Origin: Skeletonema tropicum | Taxonomy: Eukaryota > Bacillariophyta > Thalassiosirophyceae > Thalassiosirales > Thalassiosiraceae | DNA length: 64,000 nucleotides | Direction: 5' to 3' | NCBI GenBank assembly: GCA_037178625.1 | Contig: CM074127.1 | Coordinates: forward strand, 1,302,001 to 1,366,000 | Part shown: piece by piece, positions 45,195 through 55,862 of the stretch | Numbering within the stretch: position 1 is the first letter of the stretch | Layout: every line of letters begins with the position of its first letter | Position numbers and translations under genes: made by a program | Notes under the pieces: generated by a model | What the model was told of the DNA's origin: nothing | Database searches by the model: none | What the model saw: the letters and a program-made list of their open reading frames with translations, nothing else

Positions 45195-45988
45195 ATGGAT
45201 CCTCGTGAAAGGGAGAAGCAGGAGGCGAAGGCAAGGGAGAGGAAGGCGCTGCTAGACCGCGCCTACGATAGAGTAATTAGTTCACAGCTCAGTAAATTGG
45301 CATCGAAAAAGACTGTTACAGGTGAGTGATGGATAGATTATTATGTGGTGTGTGCTGCTACTGCATTGCCTTCCTTTCTAGTGCCATTATTTTGTACTAA
45401 TCGGGATTAGCTCCATCAATTGCTTCATAATATATTTATGCAGAGGACGATGAGGAAGCATATCGACAAAAGATTGCTCAAGACAGAGACAGAGCTGCTA
45501 ACAAAAAACGCAAAGCAATCTCCTCAGAACATGCAGAATTGGCCAGAACAACTGGTCTATCTGGTCAGGTAGTCGCCTTAATGGCAGGTCATGATGGTGA
45601 TGACAACGACGATGATGATAGTACATCATCATCTCGAAGTGATGGTGACAATAGAAAACGCAAAAAGAAGTCGTCGAAGAAAAAGCGAAGCAGTAAGAAG
45701 AAAGATTACAAAAAGAAAAAGAGTCGAAAGAGGGATCGAAAGTATTATTCGTCTAATAGTGAATCATCTGAAGAGGAAGAGGATAGAAAACGAAAAGACA
45801 AGAAACGTAGAAGCGATGACAACTCCTCCAATGATGGATCGGATGATGATGAAGAGAGGAGGAGTGACAAACGTAAACGATCCAGAAAACGTTATGATTC
45901 TGATAGTAGTACTTCAGACTCATCCAGAAGCTATGATAGAAAGAAAAGCAAAAAGAGAAAGAGATACAAATCAAAGTCTTCCAAATGA
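45195..45988 (+). CDS. Lys/Ser/Asp-rich basic nuclear-type protein
   Basis: Two exons, 45195-45321 and 45444-45988, separated by a 122-base GT-AG intron (donor GTGAGTGA, acceptor TTATGCAG) that joins in phase (TVTEDDEEAY). About 223 residues. The N-terminal 75 residues are charged and helical (DPREREKQEAKARERKALL, AYRQKIAQDRDRAANKKRKA). The rest alternates Lys/Arg blocks with Ser/Asp/Glu blocks (KSSKKKRSSKKK, SSEEEEDRKRKDKKRR, SDSSTSDSSRS). This composition is typical of RS-like splicing-associated or nucleolar proteins, and several nuclear-import signals are obvious. I do not recognise a domain that would fix the function. It is divergent from the RBR ligase gene, with about 415 bases between the starts. 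Confidence 0.75.
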
Positions 45989-46153
45989 TGATAACTTTCA
46001 TTTCTTCAATGATATGACGTATATATTATAATATACGCCCCTCAAAAAATCATGAGCTGTTGTAGCGATAACTTCTTCTCCCCTAAAATAATACACTTAG
46101 ATTATAGATTCCCAGTTGACAAGCCAACTGGCACACCCCATTCACTCTTCATT

Positions 46154-47102
46154 CTAGAATCTAACATCTCGTTTGATATGCACTGTAGCCCCCTTCATAG
46201 TATCCTCATCCATTGGAAAATTCACATTAGCCGTCCAAGCCTCATCCTTCCATTCCACCTCCACAGACCTATTCGGGTTCAATGTCGTACGGACAGAATT
46301 GTGATCACCAAGTTTTCTATCCCATGCCAAAGACAAGCTCCCATCTCGTGATATAGTTGGTGAGAGCATGTTATCATCATTGAGTTGCTGAGATATTGTT
46401 ACCACTTGGTCATCTTTGGAGGCAGTTACTGTGATTAATGTGTCATCGGCATCGTATGTCATGACGACATCCATATGATCGTAGTTGACATTGTATCGAG
46501 GATTGACGGTAATTCTATTCCCATCGTTATCAAATCCTTTGGTGAATTCAACATGTGATACCCGAGGGGAAGTAGCCAATCGTTTCAACGATGCAGCAGC
46601 CGACCCTAACATAGTCAATTTCAAATCATTCTCTTCATCTGCTGCATCTACCTGGAAATCAACCCTGTCCATACTCTGGACATCCATGTCAAGTCGTGTC
46701 GATAGTGAAAAACGATCTTTGACAAATCTACGTGAGGCTCTTCCCCAGATGCGTCGGGGGAGGGATGCGAGGTTGGTTGTTTTTCCAGACAAATCAATTC
46801 CATATCGCAAGTCGACCTCATTGGGTAGTTGTTGTGAATTTTCCCATGTGATTGTTGGTTCAAGTCCATCAAAATCGGTGAAGTTTCCATCACGAATAGT
46901 TATCTGCAATGAATGAAGCAAGAGAGAGCAAATGTATTGGTTGTATTGTTAGATGACACATGAAAGGTGAGATAATAACGATGACACGTACACCTGTCCG
47001 CACCGATAATTGAGGCCTCGTATTCGCTGGTGAAGCACCTGCGCCTGCGCTGACACTGGCAATAGAAAAGCTAGCTGCAGAGAGCAGTTTGATGAGCTTC
47101 AT
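46154..47102 (-). CDS. Secreted or plastid-type beta-rich protein, unknown
   Basis: Two exons: 47102-46992 with a signal peptide (MKLIKLLSAASFSIASVSAGAGA) and 46903-46154. An 88-base intron (46904-46991, donor GTACGTGT, acceptor TTGCAG) joins RTG to ITIRDGNF in phase. About 286 residues. The mature part is dominated by alternating polar/hydrophobic strands (DLRYGIDLSGKTTN, VDFQVDAADEENDLKLTML, ITVNPRYNVNYDHMDVVMTY, LSLAWDRKLGDHNSVRTTLN, VEVEWKDEAWTANVNFPMD). That pattern suggests a beta-barrel or repeated beta-sheet protein, perhaps of an outer plastid membrane. This is inference from the strand pattern; no family was recognised. Confidence 0.75.
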
Positions 47103-47387
47103 CTTGTGTAGAACGCGTTGTTATTATGGGCACCTTCGCGGGATAGCGATCAAGCAAGGCAACGAACGTCAACGTTGATTTGATAGAAGGTAGTTGAAGG
47201 TGAAGGGTGAATGGAGCGAGGGTGATGAAGGGTGGAACGAAGTTTAGAGCGCGCCACGCACAAGCGTCACTCCCTCACTCTTTGCTCTATCTCGCTCGTT
47301 GCAGTTGCAGGTTGCCACTGCCCTGCACTGCCTTTGACATCATGGTGCCCAAGCATTGCTAGAGAACCACAACCTACCACAACCACC

Positions 47388-48521
47388 ATGCGTAGCCTAC
47401 ACCTGCTATGCCTTGTAGCTGTCGGCCCCACGCTGGGTGCTGCATTCTCCTTTCCAGCAAATAATGTTCACAAAATTGTGCAAGTTCCAGCAGCGGCATC
47501 ATCATGTAGACTTTCTCCATTATCACACCATAATCGTCATGAAACACAAAGATGTAAAGCGACATACCTCCAGGCCACCGCTACATTATCATCAATGGAC
47601 AGCAGCAAACTCTTCCCATCACGTAAGGAACGAGGCTTCTTTGAACTCAAAACACTCATCCGAGTCCTGTTCCCAGCTATCATATCCGGAGCTATTGCCT
47701 ATGCCACATTACCAACATTAAACAATCAAATTGCATCCTTTGTACAAAGGGTGTCGGATCCAGGAAAGATATCCATGTTGGGTGATGCAGTACAAAGTTT
47801 TATATCGCTAGTGGGGTTACTATATTCAATACTTGTAGGGCAGGTGTTTGGATTTCTGTATAGCCAACAGGAGGCGCTGTATCTAGCACTGTTTGATGAG
47901 GTGACAGAAGCTAAATCACTTTTGGAGCAGGTGGCACTTGTATCTCAGGGTCGTACCATGTATTCCACGTGTCTCAACTCGATTGCACGGTATGTCAAAA
48001 ATGACCTATTGGAGGGCATGGAATCATTTGATGGATCGATTACACCATCACTGTTACTTAGTGCTCGCCCTTCGGATGACCCACTTGAGGCCATTCTATA
48101 CCTAACCAGTGTTGGTGTTCCTGGACATGTGTATGATACAGTGCGAAGTCTACGACAAGCTCGATCACGACGATTGGGAGCATTGCAACGAAAAGTTCCA
48201 GTCATTCATTTGATTATGCTGTGGTTGCTTGGAATAGTCATGGTTGGAAGTTTTCCAGTATTTCTGGGTGTATCAGATGCTGCTGCCGCCATGGGTGGTC
48301 CAATCAGTCGCTCTAATATGACAGTACAAAGCGGTTTGTTTGGTGTTGCTACATTTTCTGTGGTGATGTGCAAATCTGTTTTGATGGAGCTGTGGAGGAC
48401 CAAGGGAGGTGCATACAATGTTGATAAGACATTGAAGGTGATGGTAAGTGGTTTGAAAAAGGAACTAGATGAAAGAATGGCTGAAGCCAAAAAGATTATG
48501 AAGCGTTCCAAACAGGATTAA
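47388..48521 (+). CDS. DUF4239-like membrane protein, possibly plastid
   Basis: About 377 residues in one exon, taking the ATG at 47388 (MRSLHLLCLVAVGPTLGAAFSFPAN). This gives a signal peptide followed by a Phe-containing motif like the plastid-import one. Membrane segments are visible near FPAIISGAIAYATLP, SFISLVGLLYSILVGQVFGFLY, VIHLIMLWLLGIVMVGSFPVFLG and LFGVATFSVVMCKSVLMELW. The pair of helices before a long acidic cytosolic segment (ALYLALFDEVTEAKSLLEQV) and the pair after it match the layout of DUF4239, which is distantly bestrophin-like. Ion transport is possible but inferred. A longer in-frame start upstream (47232) looks like leader sequence. Confidence 0.7.
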   Translation: MRSLHLLCLVAVGPTLGAAFSFPANNVHKIVQVPAAASSCRLSPLSHHNRHETQRCKATYLQATATLSSMDSSKLFPSRKERGFFELKTLIRVLFPAIISGAIAYATLPTLNNQIASFVQRVSDPGKISMLGDAVQSFISLVGLLYSILVGQVFGFLYSQQEALYLALFDEVTEAKSLLEQVALVSQGRTMYSTCLNSIARYVKNDLLEGMESFDGSITPSLLLSARPSDDPLEAILYLTSVGVPGHVYDTVRSLRQARSRRLGALQRKVPVIHLIMLWLLGIVMVGSFPVFLGVSDAAAAMGGPISRSNMTVQSGLFGVATFSVVMCKSVLMELWRTKGGAYNVDKTLKVMVSGLKKELDERMAEAKKIMKRSKQD

Positions 48522-48680
48522 TAGTGTAGAGATGTGTCTTTCAACATAAAGTTCCGGCATCTACTAAGAGTTATCTCTTCACGGTATTATTTACAAAATT
48601 GCCTCACTCCCTTTCAACCGAACCAAATACATCAACTCCATTAATTACACCAATCATGGATCTTTAATCACATCACCAAT

Positions 48681-49262
48681 CTACTGGTTTGAACCCCCAT
48701 TATCATTATTATTGTTGGAAGGAGTTTTCATTTGCGAAAATTTCTGTGACATCCAAGTCGTAGCCCCCGCCAACGTCTTCTTTACATTCTCCGTAGCCTC
48801 TTGTGTCTTTGGGTTCTCCTTCACTTTCTCCACCTTGACAGACACAGTCCTAGTAAGATTACTCCACTTTTCCGAAACCTGATACTTTTCATTAATCTCC
48901 CCCGTCTTCTTCTTGGTGGCTTCCGTCACATTCGCCAATTTTTCCGAAACATGATGCTGTTGATCGACCTCCTGTGCCTTGGCGGAAATGACATTCCCCA
49001 GATTGGTTACTGCGGTTAAGAATTCATTCTTTTGGGAAGGGGCGGTGGTTTCTGGCATTGTAAATGTTTCACCCTCGGCGTGAGAAACGGAGATTGGTTC
49101 TGTCGATGGGTTGGAGGATTCAGATTCGGCGGTGGCTTCTGCTGCTGGTGGTGCCGATGGGGCTTCTTCACCGGCGGCGGCGGCAAGAGTTGCCCATGGG
49201 TCTTGCTCGCCTTCTGTCGTCGTTGGTGTGGGTGGTGCGCTACCGCTGTTGGAATCCATCAT
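48681..49262 (-). CDS. Small Ala/Thr/Lys-rich helical protein, unknown
   Basis: About 193 residues in one exon. The first 75 residues are Pro/Ala/Thr/Ser-rich and disordered (PPTPTTTEGEQDPWATLAAA). The second half is an amphipathic helical repeat region (NLGNVISAKAQEVDQQHHVS, EKLANVTEATKKKTGEINEK, SNLTRTVSVKVEKVKENPKT), resembling LEA-like or vesicle-associated helical proteins, with TTWMSQKFSQMKTPS near the end. The repeated YQVSEKWSNLT / HHVSEKLANVT units suggest internal duplication. It is divergent from the first MAT gene. Confidence 0.7.
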   Translation of the reverse strand: MMDSNSGSAPPTPTTTEGEQDPWATLAAAAGEEAPSAPPAAEATAESESSNPSTEPISVSHAEGETFTMPETTAPSQKNEFLTAVTNLGNVISAKAQEVDQQHHVSEKLANVTEATKKKTGEINEKYQVSEKWSNLTRTVSVKVEKVKENPKTQEATENVKKTLAGATTWMSQKFSQMKTPSNNNNDNGGSNQ

Positions 49263-49528
49263 GGTTATTGTTGCTGCTATTATGCTTCGGTCGTTCAAGA
49301 GTGGGCGAGTGCTGGGTTTTGGACTTCGAACGCAAGAGTGAAAAATGACGAAATTCGCCAAACGATCAAAGATATGTATATGTAGATCCAAAATCTCAGC
49401 ACAAAGCACAACTCGTGCACACGATCACGATCGATGCCATCATTGATATATAAATATCTAATAATTGTTGAGCCATAGCGTCGTTCACCGCCTACTACGA
49501 TAAACCACCGAAAGAATAAATAACAACC

Positions 49529-50849
49529 ATGTCATCAACCGCAGGAAGTGTCGGCGGAAGTGCCTCTGCAGAAACCGCACCTCCACTCACCCCCACCAAC
49601 ACAGCCGGAGATGCAGCTCCACCATCAGCCGACGAAATGAATCAATCCGCCACTACCCCCACCACAGCAACTGCCGCCGCCTCCACTGAAGATAACTCAT
49701 TCCTATTCGCCTCCGAGTCCGTCACAGAATCTCACCCCGATAAATTATGTGACACAATCTCCGATGCAATTGTCGATGCCTGCCTCACCCTCGATCCATC
49801 CTCACGTATCGCTTGCGAAACTGTCTGTAAGACTGGAGTCGTCATTATCTTTGGGGAAATCACCACCTCGGCATCCATTAATTACTGAACAAGTTATTCG
49901 TGATGCAGTCCGTGATGCTGGGTATGATGATCCCGCCAAGGGATTGGATTATAAAACTTGCAATGTTATTGTGGCATTAGAAGAACAAAGTCCTGATATC
50001 GCCCAAAGTGTGGATAGTACCAAGGTGGAAGATATGGGAGCCGGTGATAGCTCGGTCGTTTTTGGATATGCCTGTGAGGAAACTCCTGAATTTATGCCAA
50101 TGAGTCACTCATTGGCGACCAAATTAAGTGCTCGTCTCGCGGCAGTACGAAAGGATGGGACGTTGGATTGGATCCGTCCAGATGGCAAGACTCAAGTGAC
50201 AATGGAATATGTGATGAATGCCGATGGTATCCCTACACCGAAACGAGTGCATTCCATTATCATTTCGGCACAGCATGCGGAAGAAGTGAGTAATGACAAG
50301 ATTAGTGCCGATTTGTTGGAGCATGTGGTCAAGCCTGTAGTGCCGGAGAAGTATCTGGATGACAAAACAATTTATCACATGAATCCATCGGGGAGGTTTG
50401 TGATTGGAGGACCACATTCCGATGCTGGTTTGACTGGTCGTAAACCAATTGTAGATAGTTATGGTGGATGGGGATCCTATGGAGGGGGAACTCTCAGTGG
50501 AAAGGATGCCACCAAGGTTGACCGTAGTGGAGCCTACGCGGCTCGTTGGATTGCCAAATCTCTCGTTGCTGCTGGATACTGCCATCGATGCTGTGTCCAA
50601 CTCTCTTATGCGATTGGATTAGCCCAACCTATTTCAGTACACGTGGATACATACGGAACATGCACGAATAAGAATGGACAAACGGAACAATCTTTGGCCA
50701 AGCTTGTAGAAACCAAGTTTGATTTGCGACCTGGATGCATTGTGAAGGAATTAGATTTGAGGAGACCCATTATGAGAAAGACTGCGGCTTATGGTCATTT
50801 TGGAAGGGAGGAGGAAGAATTCAAGTGGGAGAAGGTGAAGGAGATTTAA
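49529..50849 (+). CDS. S-adenosylmethionine synthetase, copy 1
   Basis: Makes S-adenosylmethionine from methionine and ATP. A disordered Ala/Thr/Pro N-terminal extension of about 50 residues precedes [20 protein letters not shown], the methionine-binding start of the family. Later motifs include [70 protein letters not shown], and the C-terminal [18 protein letters not shown]. The frame is interrupted at 49886: TAC TGA ACA reads as a stop, whereas skipping the T gives [18 protein letters not shown] as the family expects. Codon use is less biased than in copy 2 (53093-54491). Its N-terminal extension is unusual for MAT and could be a targeting or regulatory tail. All ATP- and metal-binding motifs are present. 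Confidence 0.92.
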
Positions 50850-53092
50850 GTAGAAATGGGTTAAGTACCGATGAATTTCCAAGCAATGAAAGAATAGTAG
50901 TGCTAGGTATATGCTCAAACGTGTTTCTCTTCACAAGTCAAGCTGCTCATTAGTGATACATATATAGTAATTTATCTGGAGCTTCGCAAACTTCAAACTC
51001 CACAACTAAAAATAACCAAGACATACAGGGCAAGGCGATCGAGGCAAGAAGAGCATCTCCGTCCTCCCAAATTTCCCAAATCCCAAACCTTCCGCACTGG
51101 ACGAGAGACACGGGTTCTAAGGCCTACGTAGGAATTCAAATCATCGTAGAACGTACATACTACCTATAAGTCCCACCTAATGCTAGCCTAATGCTGCACT
51201 TTTTGACATCAACCATGAAGCTGCCGCTCCTACCGACGACCACAACCATGCACACGCTTCAAATATAACCAATATATGCACCTATATCGCTCCCAATTAC
51301 TATTGGGTATATTATGGAGGCGTATTTTTGTCGAGGTAGATGCCGTCGTTGAGATATTCGAGTCGCCATCAACGATATAATAATTGGTCATTTTCGTCCA
51401 CCTGTGGTATGATCCTTTTGGCAATGATACGCTGCACTAAAAGGTCCCCTACTTTACATATCTCATCTGCAATATAATATTGACTTCCGTGGTCGTGCCC
51501 CACGTATGAGAGTGCTCCCTCTATTGATTATTACCTAGGAGCACATGTGATCGGACATGTGATGTTTCACATAATTAATATGCAACAATCAACCATATAA
51601 ACAGTCCATAACAACAATGCAAACACAAATCTTCAACTCTCAACATAACAGAGGATGTCTGGGGGGTATACACGCTTCAGCAGCCGCAAAATAGGTGGTG
51701 GATGTCATATTATTTATCATGGTGTAGAGGCTTACATTTTGTAATTTATTGTACCAAATAATATTTAATATTATCCGATTGAAAACACTACTCCAAACAA
51801 TAACAATGTATATTATTACCGCAATGATGTGTTAGTTCTGTTTTGGATGTGTTTTGGACATTATTGGTGGCTGTATACAACAATTGATGGTGGATATTGT
51901 GCCCATTTGAGACGAGTTTTTTGTAATTATTGACTCGTCGCTTCAAGGAATTAACAAGACTCTTTTTATCAGGTTTACGCCCCCCAATCATCGCTCTACA
52001 TCATATTATGACTGGGGCATAAGTTTTGGGGCTTCGTTCCTTCTATGATGCATCCTTTGGTGGCAGTGTTGGTCGCGACAAGGCGACAGGTGGCTGTTGA
52101 TGATGGTGTGGCTAGATCACTTATATTCTTGGTGATTACGGTGATTACTGTGGCGATAAGCATAACCTACGAATAAGATATGTTTGGTTGTCGATTGGAA
52201 GGGGCAGGGCGGATTGATGGCACACCCTACTGCCTCTCTTTTGGATGTATACGGCAGCGGCAGACTGTGTCGTCGAGGTTTAATTTCTAGCGATAAAATA
52301 TGTCGACGAAAATTAATTCGACGTTATTGTATACTGGTGAACTTTTTTAATAATGAACTACAATATGGGTGTAGAGTTCATTGCCAAAAAATTTCACCAG
52401 TATATCAAGATGGGACATTATATCACCATAGGACGCAAACACACCATGGTGCCGGTGCTCCTCTTCTTGGTGATGTTGAGTGGAGATGAAAAAGTGTTTG
52501 GCGATAGTTAGCCCGTCAAGAAAATATATTGATTTTTGCCTGTTTTGGGCTGCAAGGGTTAACAAATGTCATAGCGATAGTCATATCACACGTTATGTAC
52601 TATTCCTACGTTGATACTCCTACTTTTGAACTTAGACCGGGAGGCTTAGAACTTAGAAGCCGTGGAGACGAGACAAGGAAAGGGAGAAGGCATAGATCTC
52701 GATCATTTGACTCGACTCGAAGAACAAAGATCACGTTCTACATACGGTGGGAATTCAGTACTAACTTGGTTGGACGAAAAAATGACGATGTCCCATATCT
52801 AGCGGGCGAGAGGAAGTAACCCCCTCTTCAAGTGACGTGTAAAGTTGATTAGCAAACTAATTGGGTATTTTGGTCATGATTTGAAGCCATATTTTCCAAA
52901 ACAGTATCCAATTTGAGTCAAAGTGGGCAATTAATGTGTTTATCCCCCTATTTGTAGAACAATGTCCCTCTCCACAAACCTCTCCCTCTCCTCCGCTCCA
53001 AGGATGCTTTTTTCCGAAATGCATCGGGCTGCTCCAGGGCCGCTCATAATCTTTTATTATCATCTCTACTCTACAACTCCTAAATTTCCAAC
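50850..53092. other. 2.2 kb spacer between the two MAT genes
   Basis: AT-rich and without a supported gene. Short frames on both strands (for example a Lys/Asn-rich one at 51788-51991, minus) have no recognisable domain. It contains a long hairpin at 52330-52404 (listed separately), a pair of ACATGTGAT direct repeats near 51543-51562, and TACGTAGGAATTCAAATC at 51125, related to a motif near 16159. The final 150 bases before 53093 should be the promoter and leader of MAT copy 2. Confidence 0.45.
52330..52404. repeat. Long imperfect inverted repeat (hairpin)
   Basis: The left arm starts TATACTGGTGAA and continues through TTTTTTAATAATGAACTACA. The right arm (to 52404) ends TTTCACCAGTATA and contains AGTTCATTGCCAAAAAA. 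The reverse complement of the right arm matches the left at roughly 30 of 37 positions, with almost no loop. It could be a small foldback (MITE-like) element or a hairpin RNA. No expression evidence is available from sequence. Confidence 0.7.
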
Positions 53093-54491
53093 ATGGTTGA
53101 AGCACGTTCATTCCTTTTCTCCTCTGAGTCTGTCAATGAGGGTCACCCCGATAAGCTTTGCGATCAGGTCTCTGACGCCGTCCTTGATGCCTGCCTCAAG
53201 GCCGATCCCTTGAGTAAGGTTGCTTGCGAGACTGCCACCAAGGATAACATGGTTATGGTTTTCGGAGAGATCTCTACCGCTGCCAACCTTGACTACGAGA
53301 AGATTGTCCGTGACCAAGTGCGTGAGATTGGATTCAGCTCCTTCGTTGATGATCTTTCCTCTGTTGAGTCCAAGGGTCTTTCATGCGATAACTGCGAGGT
53401 TCTTGTGCGCATTAACAAGCAGTCTCCCGATATTGCTGGAGGTGTCCACATTGGTAAGGATGATATGGACGTTGGTGCTGGTGACCAGGGTATTATGTTT
53501 GGATATGCCTCCGATGAGACTGAGTGCTGCATGCCTTTGACCCATCTTCTTGCCAACAAGCTCGGAAAGCAACTCACCGATGTGCGTAAGGATGGATCTC
53601 TCTGGTGGCTCCGTCCCGATGGAAAGACCCAAGTTACTATCGCTTACGATCAACTTGCCGATGGATCTGTTGTCCCCACCAAGATCCACACTGTGCTTAT
53701 CTCCACCCAGCATGCTGAGCCCGGAAAGGCCAAGCGCACTGTTGAGCAAGATGGAAAGGACAACCGTCCCGCCTACACTGGAGAGGAACAAATTGCTCCC
53801 TTCCATGGCTGAAATGAATGATCTTATCCACGATCACGTTATTGTCAAGACTTTGGAATCTATCACCCTTAAGAACGGAGAGAGCGCTCTTTCCATCTAC
53901 AGCCGTGACGACTGCCATGTTCACTTGAACCCCTCTGGAAAGTTCATCATTGGAGGACCCCAGGGAGATGCCGGTCTTACCGGACGTAAGATTATCATTG
54001 ATACCTACGGTGGATGGGGAGCCCACGGAGGTGGAGCTTTCTCCGGAAAGGATCCCACAAAGGTTGACAGATCTGCCGCCTACGCCTGCCGTTGGATGGC
54101 CAAGTCTGTTGTTGCCGCTGGATTGGCCAAGCGTGCTCTTGTGCAACTTTCTTATGCTATTGGTGTTGCCAAGCCCCTTTCTCTCTTCGTTGAGACTTAC
54201 GGAACTGAGAAGGAGGGACTTAGTGCCGCTGCTATTACCGATATTGTTAAGATGGAATTCGATGCCAGACCTGGTGCCTTGGCCCGTGACTTGCAATTGA
54301 GGGAACCCAAGTACAATGTCACTGCTGCTTACTGCCATTTCGGACGTGAGCCATTCACAAAGGATGGTATGAAGTTCTTCTCATGGGAGGACCCCGTTGA
54401 TCTTTCCAAATACGCCAGTATGAGTGCTGCCGAAGTTGAGAAGGCTATTGCTGACAACAAGGAGGCTGTCCTCAAGAAGTGGGTTGACTAA
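53093..54491 (+). CDS. S-adenosylmethionine synthetase, copy 2
   Basis: Second MAT, about 465 residues, in one exon with the strongly biased codon set of highly expressed genes; it is probably the main cytosolic enzyme. Motifs: [114 protein letters not shown], and [13 protein letters not shown]. An insertion relative to most MATs, of roughly 50 residues and rich in Lys/Glu, follows [12 protein letters not shown]. Inside that region the frame breaks at 53801/53802: an extra T leads to a TGA, and skipping it gives [16 protein letters not shown]. It lies 2.2 kb downstream of copy 1 on the same strand; the sequences are clearly diverged, so the duplication is old. Confidence 0.94.
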
Positions 54492-54608
54492 GTTGTGCAT
54501 ATATCATCATTTTTAGCCTGAGTTTAACTTATTATTTAAGAGTAAAGATAGAGGCAAATATTCTTTTTTGATGTATCTAGTAATCGATGATAAGTTAAAA
54601 TAGCGTAA

Positions 54609-55583
54609 TTAAGTTATGGATTTTGTTGATGGAGATTTCCTTGTGACTGCAGGAGCAAAGTGACGTAACGACAACTCGGATGCAATGTCGTCATCACTGT
54701 TTTTACGTTCATTGCTTTTGTCTACATATTTGGATACGAAACGTTTACCATCCTTGTTGATCACGTACATTCGTATGAAACCACCAGAAGCTTCCATCAC
54801 GATCCATGGCTAATGATAATGCCTTGGAGACAAAGTCTAATGCTTCATCCTCCGAAGTTAATATCCGATCAGTAGAGTCCACCCCTAACTCATCTTTTGG
54901 ATGGCATGAATCCAAGTGGCCTAATATATAAGTAGACCCCGAACCTCCTGCTGCCCACGCTTTCTCTTCAAAAACTGTCCCACCCGGTGTGATTGTGTAT
55001 ATGACTCCTCTTCCAAGTTCACTATCATATCCTGCACAGATTAGACTTGCCGACAACGATGGTTCATTTGCTAATAAGTTTCGCAATAAAGATGCAACAT
55101 GAGTCACTGTGCCACGTATTCTATACAGTAATTGTCGTGATACCAACTCAGTCCGTATGACAGATGCAAGGTGTTGCGTATCCGCTGCAGATCCAGATCG
55201 ACAAATGACACAAGTAGATGCATCTATTGATGCTGATGGCGAATCACTATCACTAGCATATGTCACGAATTCATCAATATCTCTATCCAACACAAATGTC
55301 AGTTTAGCTGCATATCGATTGGATACATATCCGGAAACACTTGTTCGAGTGTCCGCACCGACGACTACACCTCCTTTGTATCGGACTGCGAGAATTGTTG
55401 TTCCCATGTTGACTTCATCATTTTTGAGTGCATTATTTGCAGATATTGTGCATAGAAATAGCAGGCTGCAAAGAAAGAGACTCCATGAGTAGAACATATT
55501 CTTCCTGGCCCTGCTTCGAAGTATCATTTGGATTGGGGCCATCATTATTGTCACGTTCAGTTAGAAACATACCACCATGCCAT
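54609..55583 (-). CDS. PSMB6: Proteasome subunit beta type-6 (beta-1)
   Basis: Caspase-like catalytic subunit of the 20S core. Proposed exon 1 is tiny (55583-55573, MAW plus two bases). A 107-base intron (55466-55572, donor GTATGTTT, acceptor TTTGCAG) leads to exon 2 (55465-54609), giving a short propeptide ending VNMG. The catalytic Thr then begins TTILAVRYKGGVVVGADTRT; the Asp of GADTRT and the Lys of AAKLT are present. CRSGSAADTQ and GRGVIYTITPGG are family hallmarks. An insert of about 25 residues (Asp/Ser-rich) precedes CRSGSAADTQ. One extra T at 54788/54789 breaks the frame in DGS-SGGFIRMYVI, close to the C-terminus; skipping it restores a segment matching beta-1 subunits. The tail is about 45 residues, Ser/Lys-rich. 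The start before exon 2 is my inference from splice sites. Confidence 0.9.
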
Positions 55584-55862
55584 CTCTCTCTATCAGCGGG
55601 GTGACGATATACACAAGATTTCGGAAGGATTTTTGCACTTGGCAACTTCCAACTTCACACTGAAGCGAAAACAGACGCTTCATCACCTCCGCCGCTAAAA
55701 TGCGCCGGAAGCTTGATTGAAGCAACGAAACTCACGCACAAACTCCGCTCCGACCTCCGACGCATCACTAACTGCGTTGTTCTTCTCTGCCTTCATGCTT
55801 TGCCCCTGAATAAGTATTATCTATCAACCCACAACGACGCCTCCACCATTAAATTAGCAACC

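Noticed and set aside
51788..51991. Lys/Asn-rich minus-strand frame in the MAT spacer as a transposase fragment
   Set aside because: No catalytic motif or similarity that I can name; AT-rich DNA gives such frames by chance.
53381..54338. Long minus-strand frames over MAT copy 2
   Set aside because: Antisense to a strongly conserved, codon-biased gene; stop-poor only because of its codon use.
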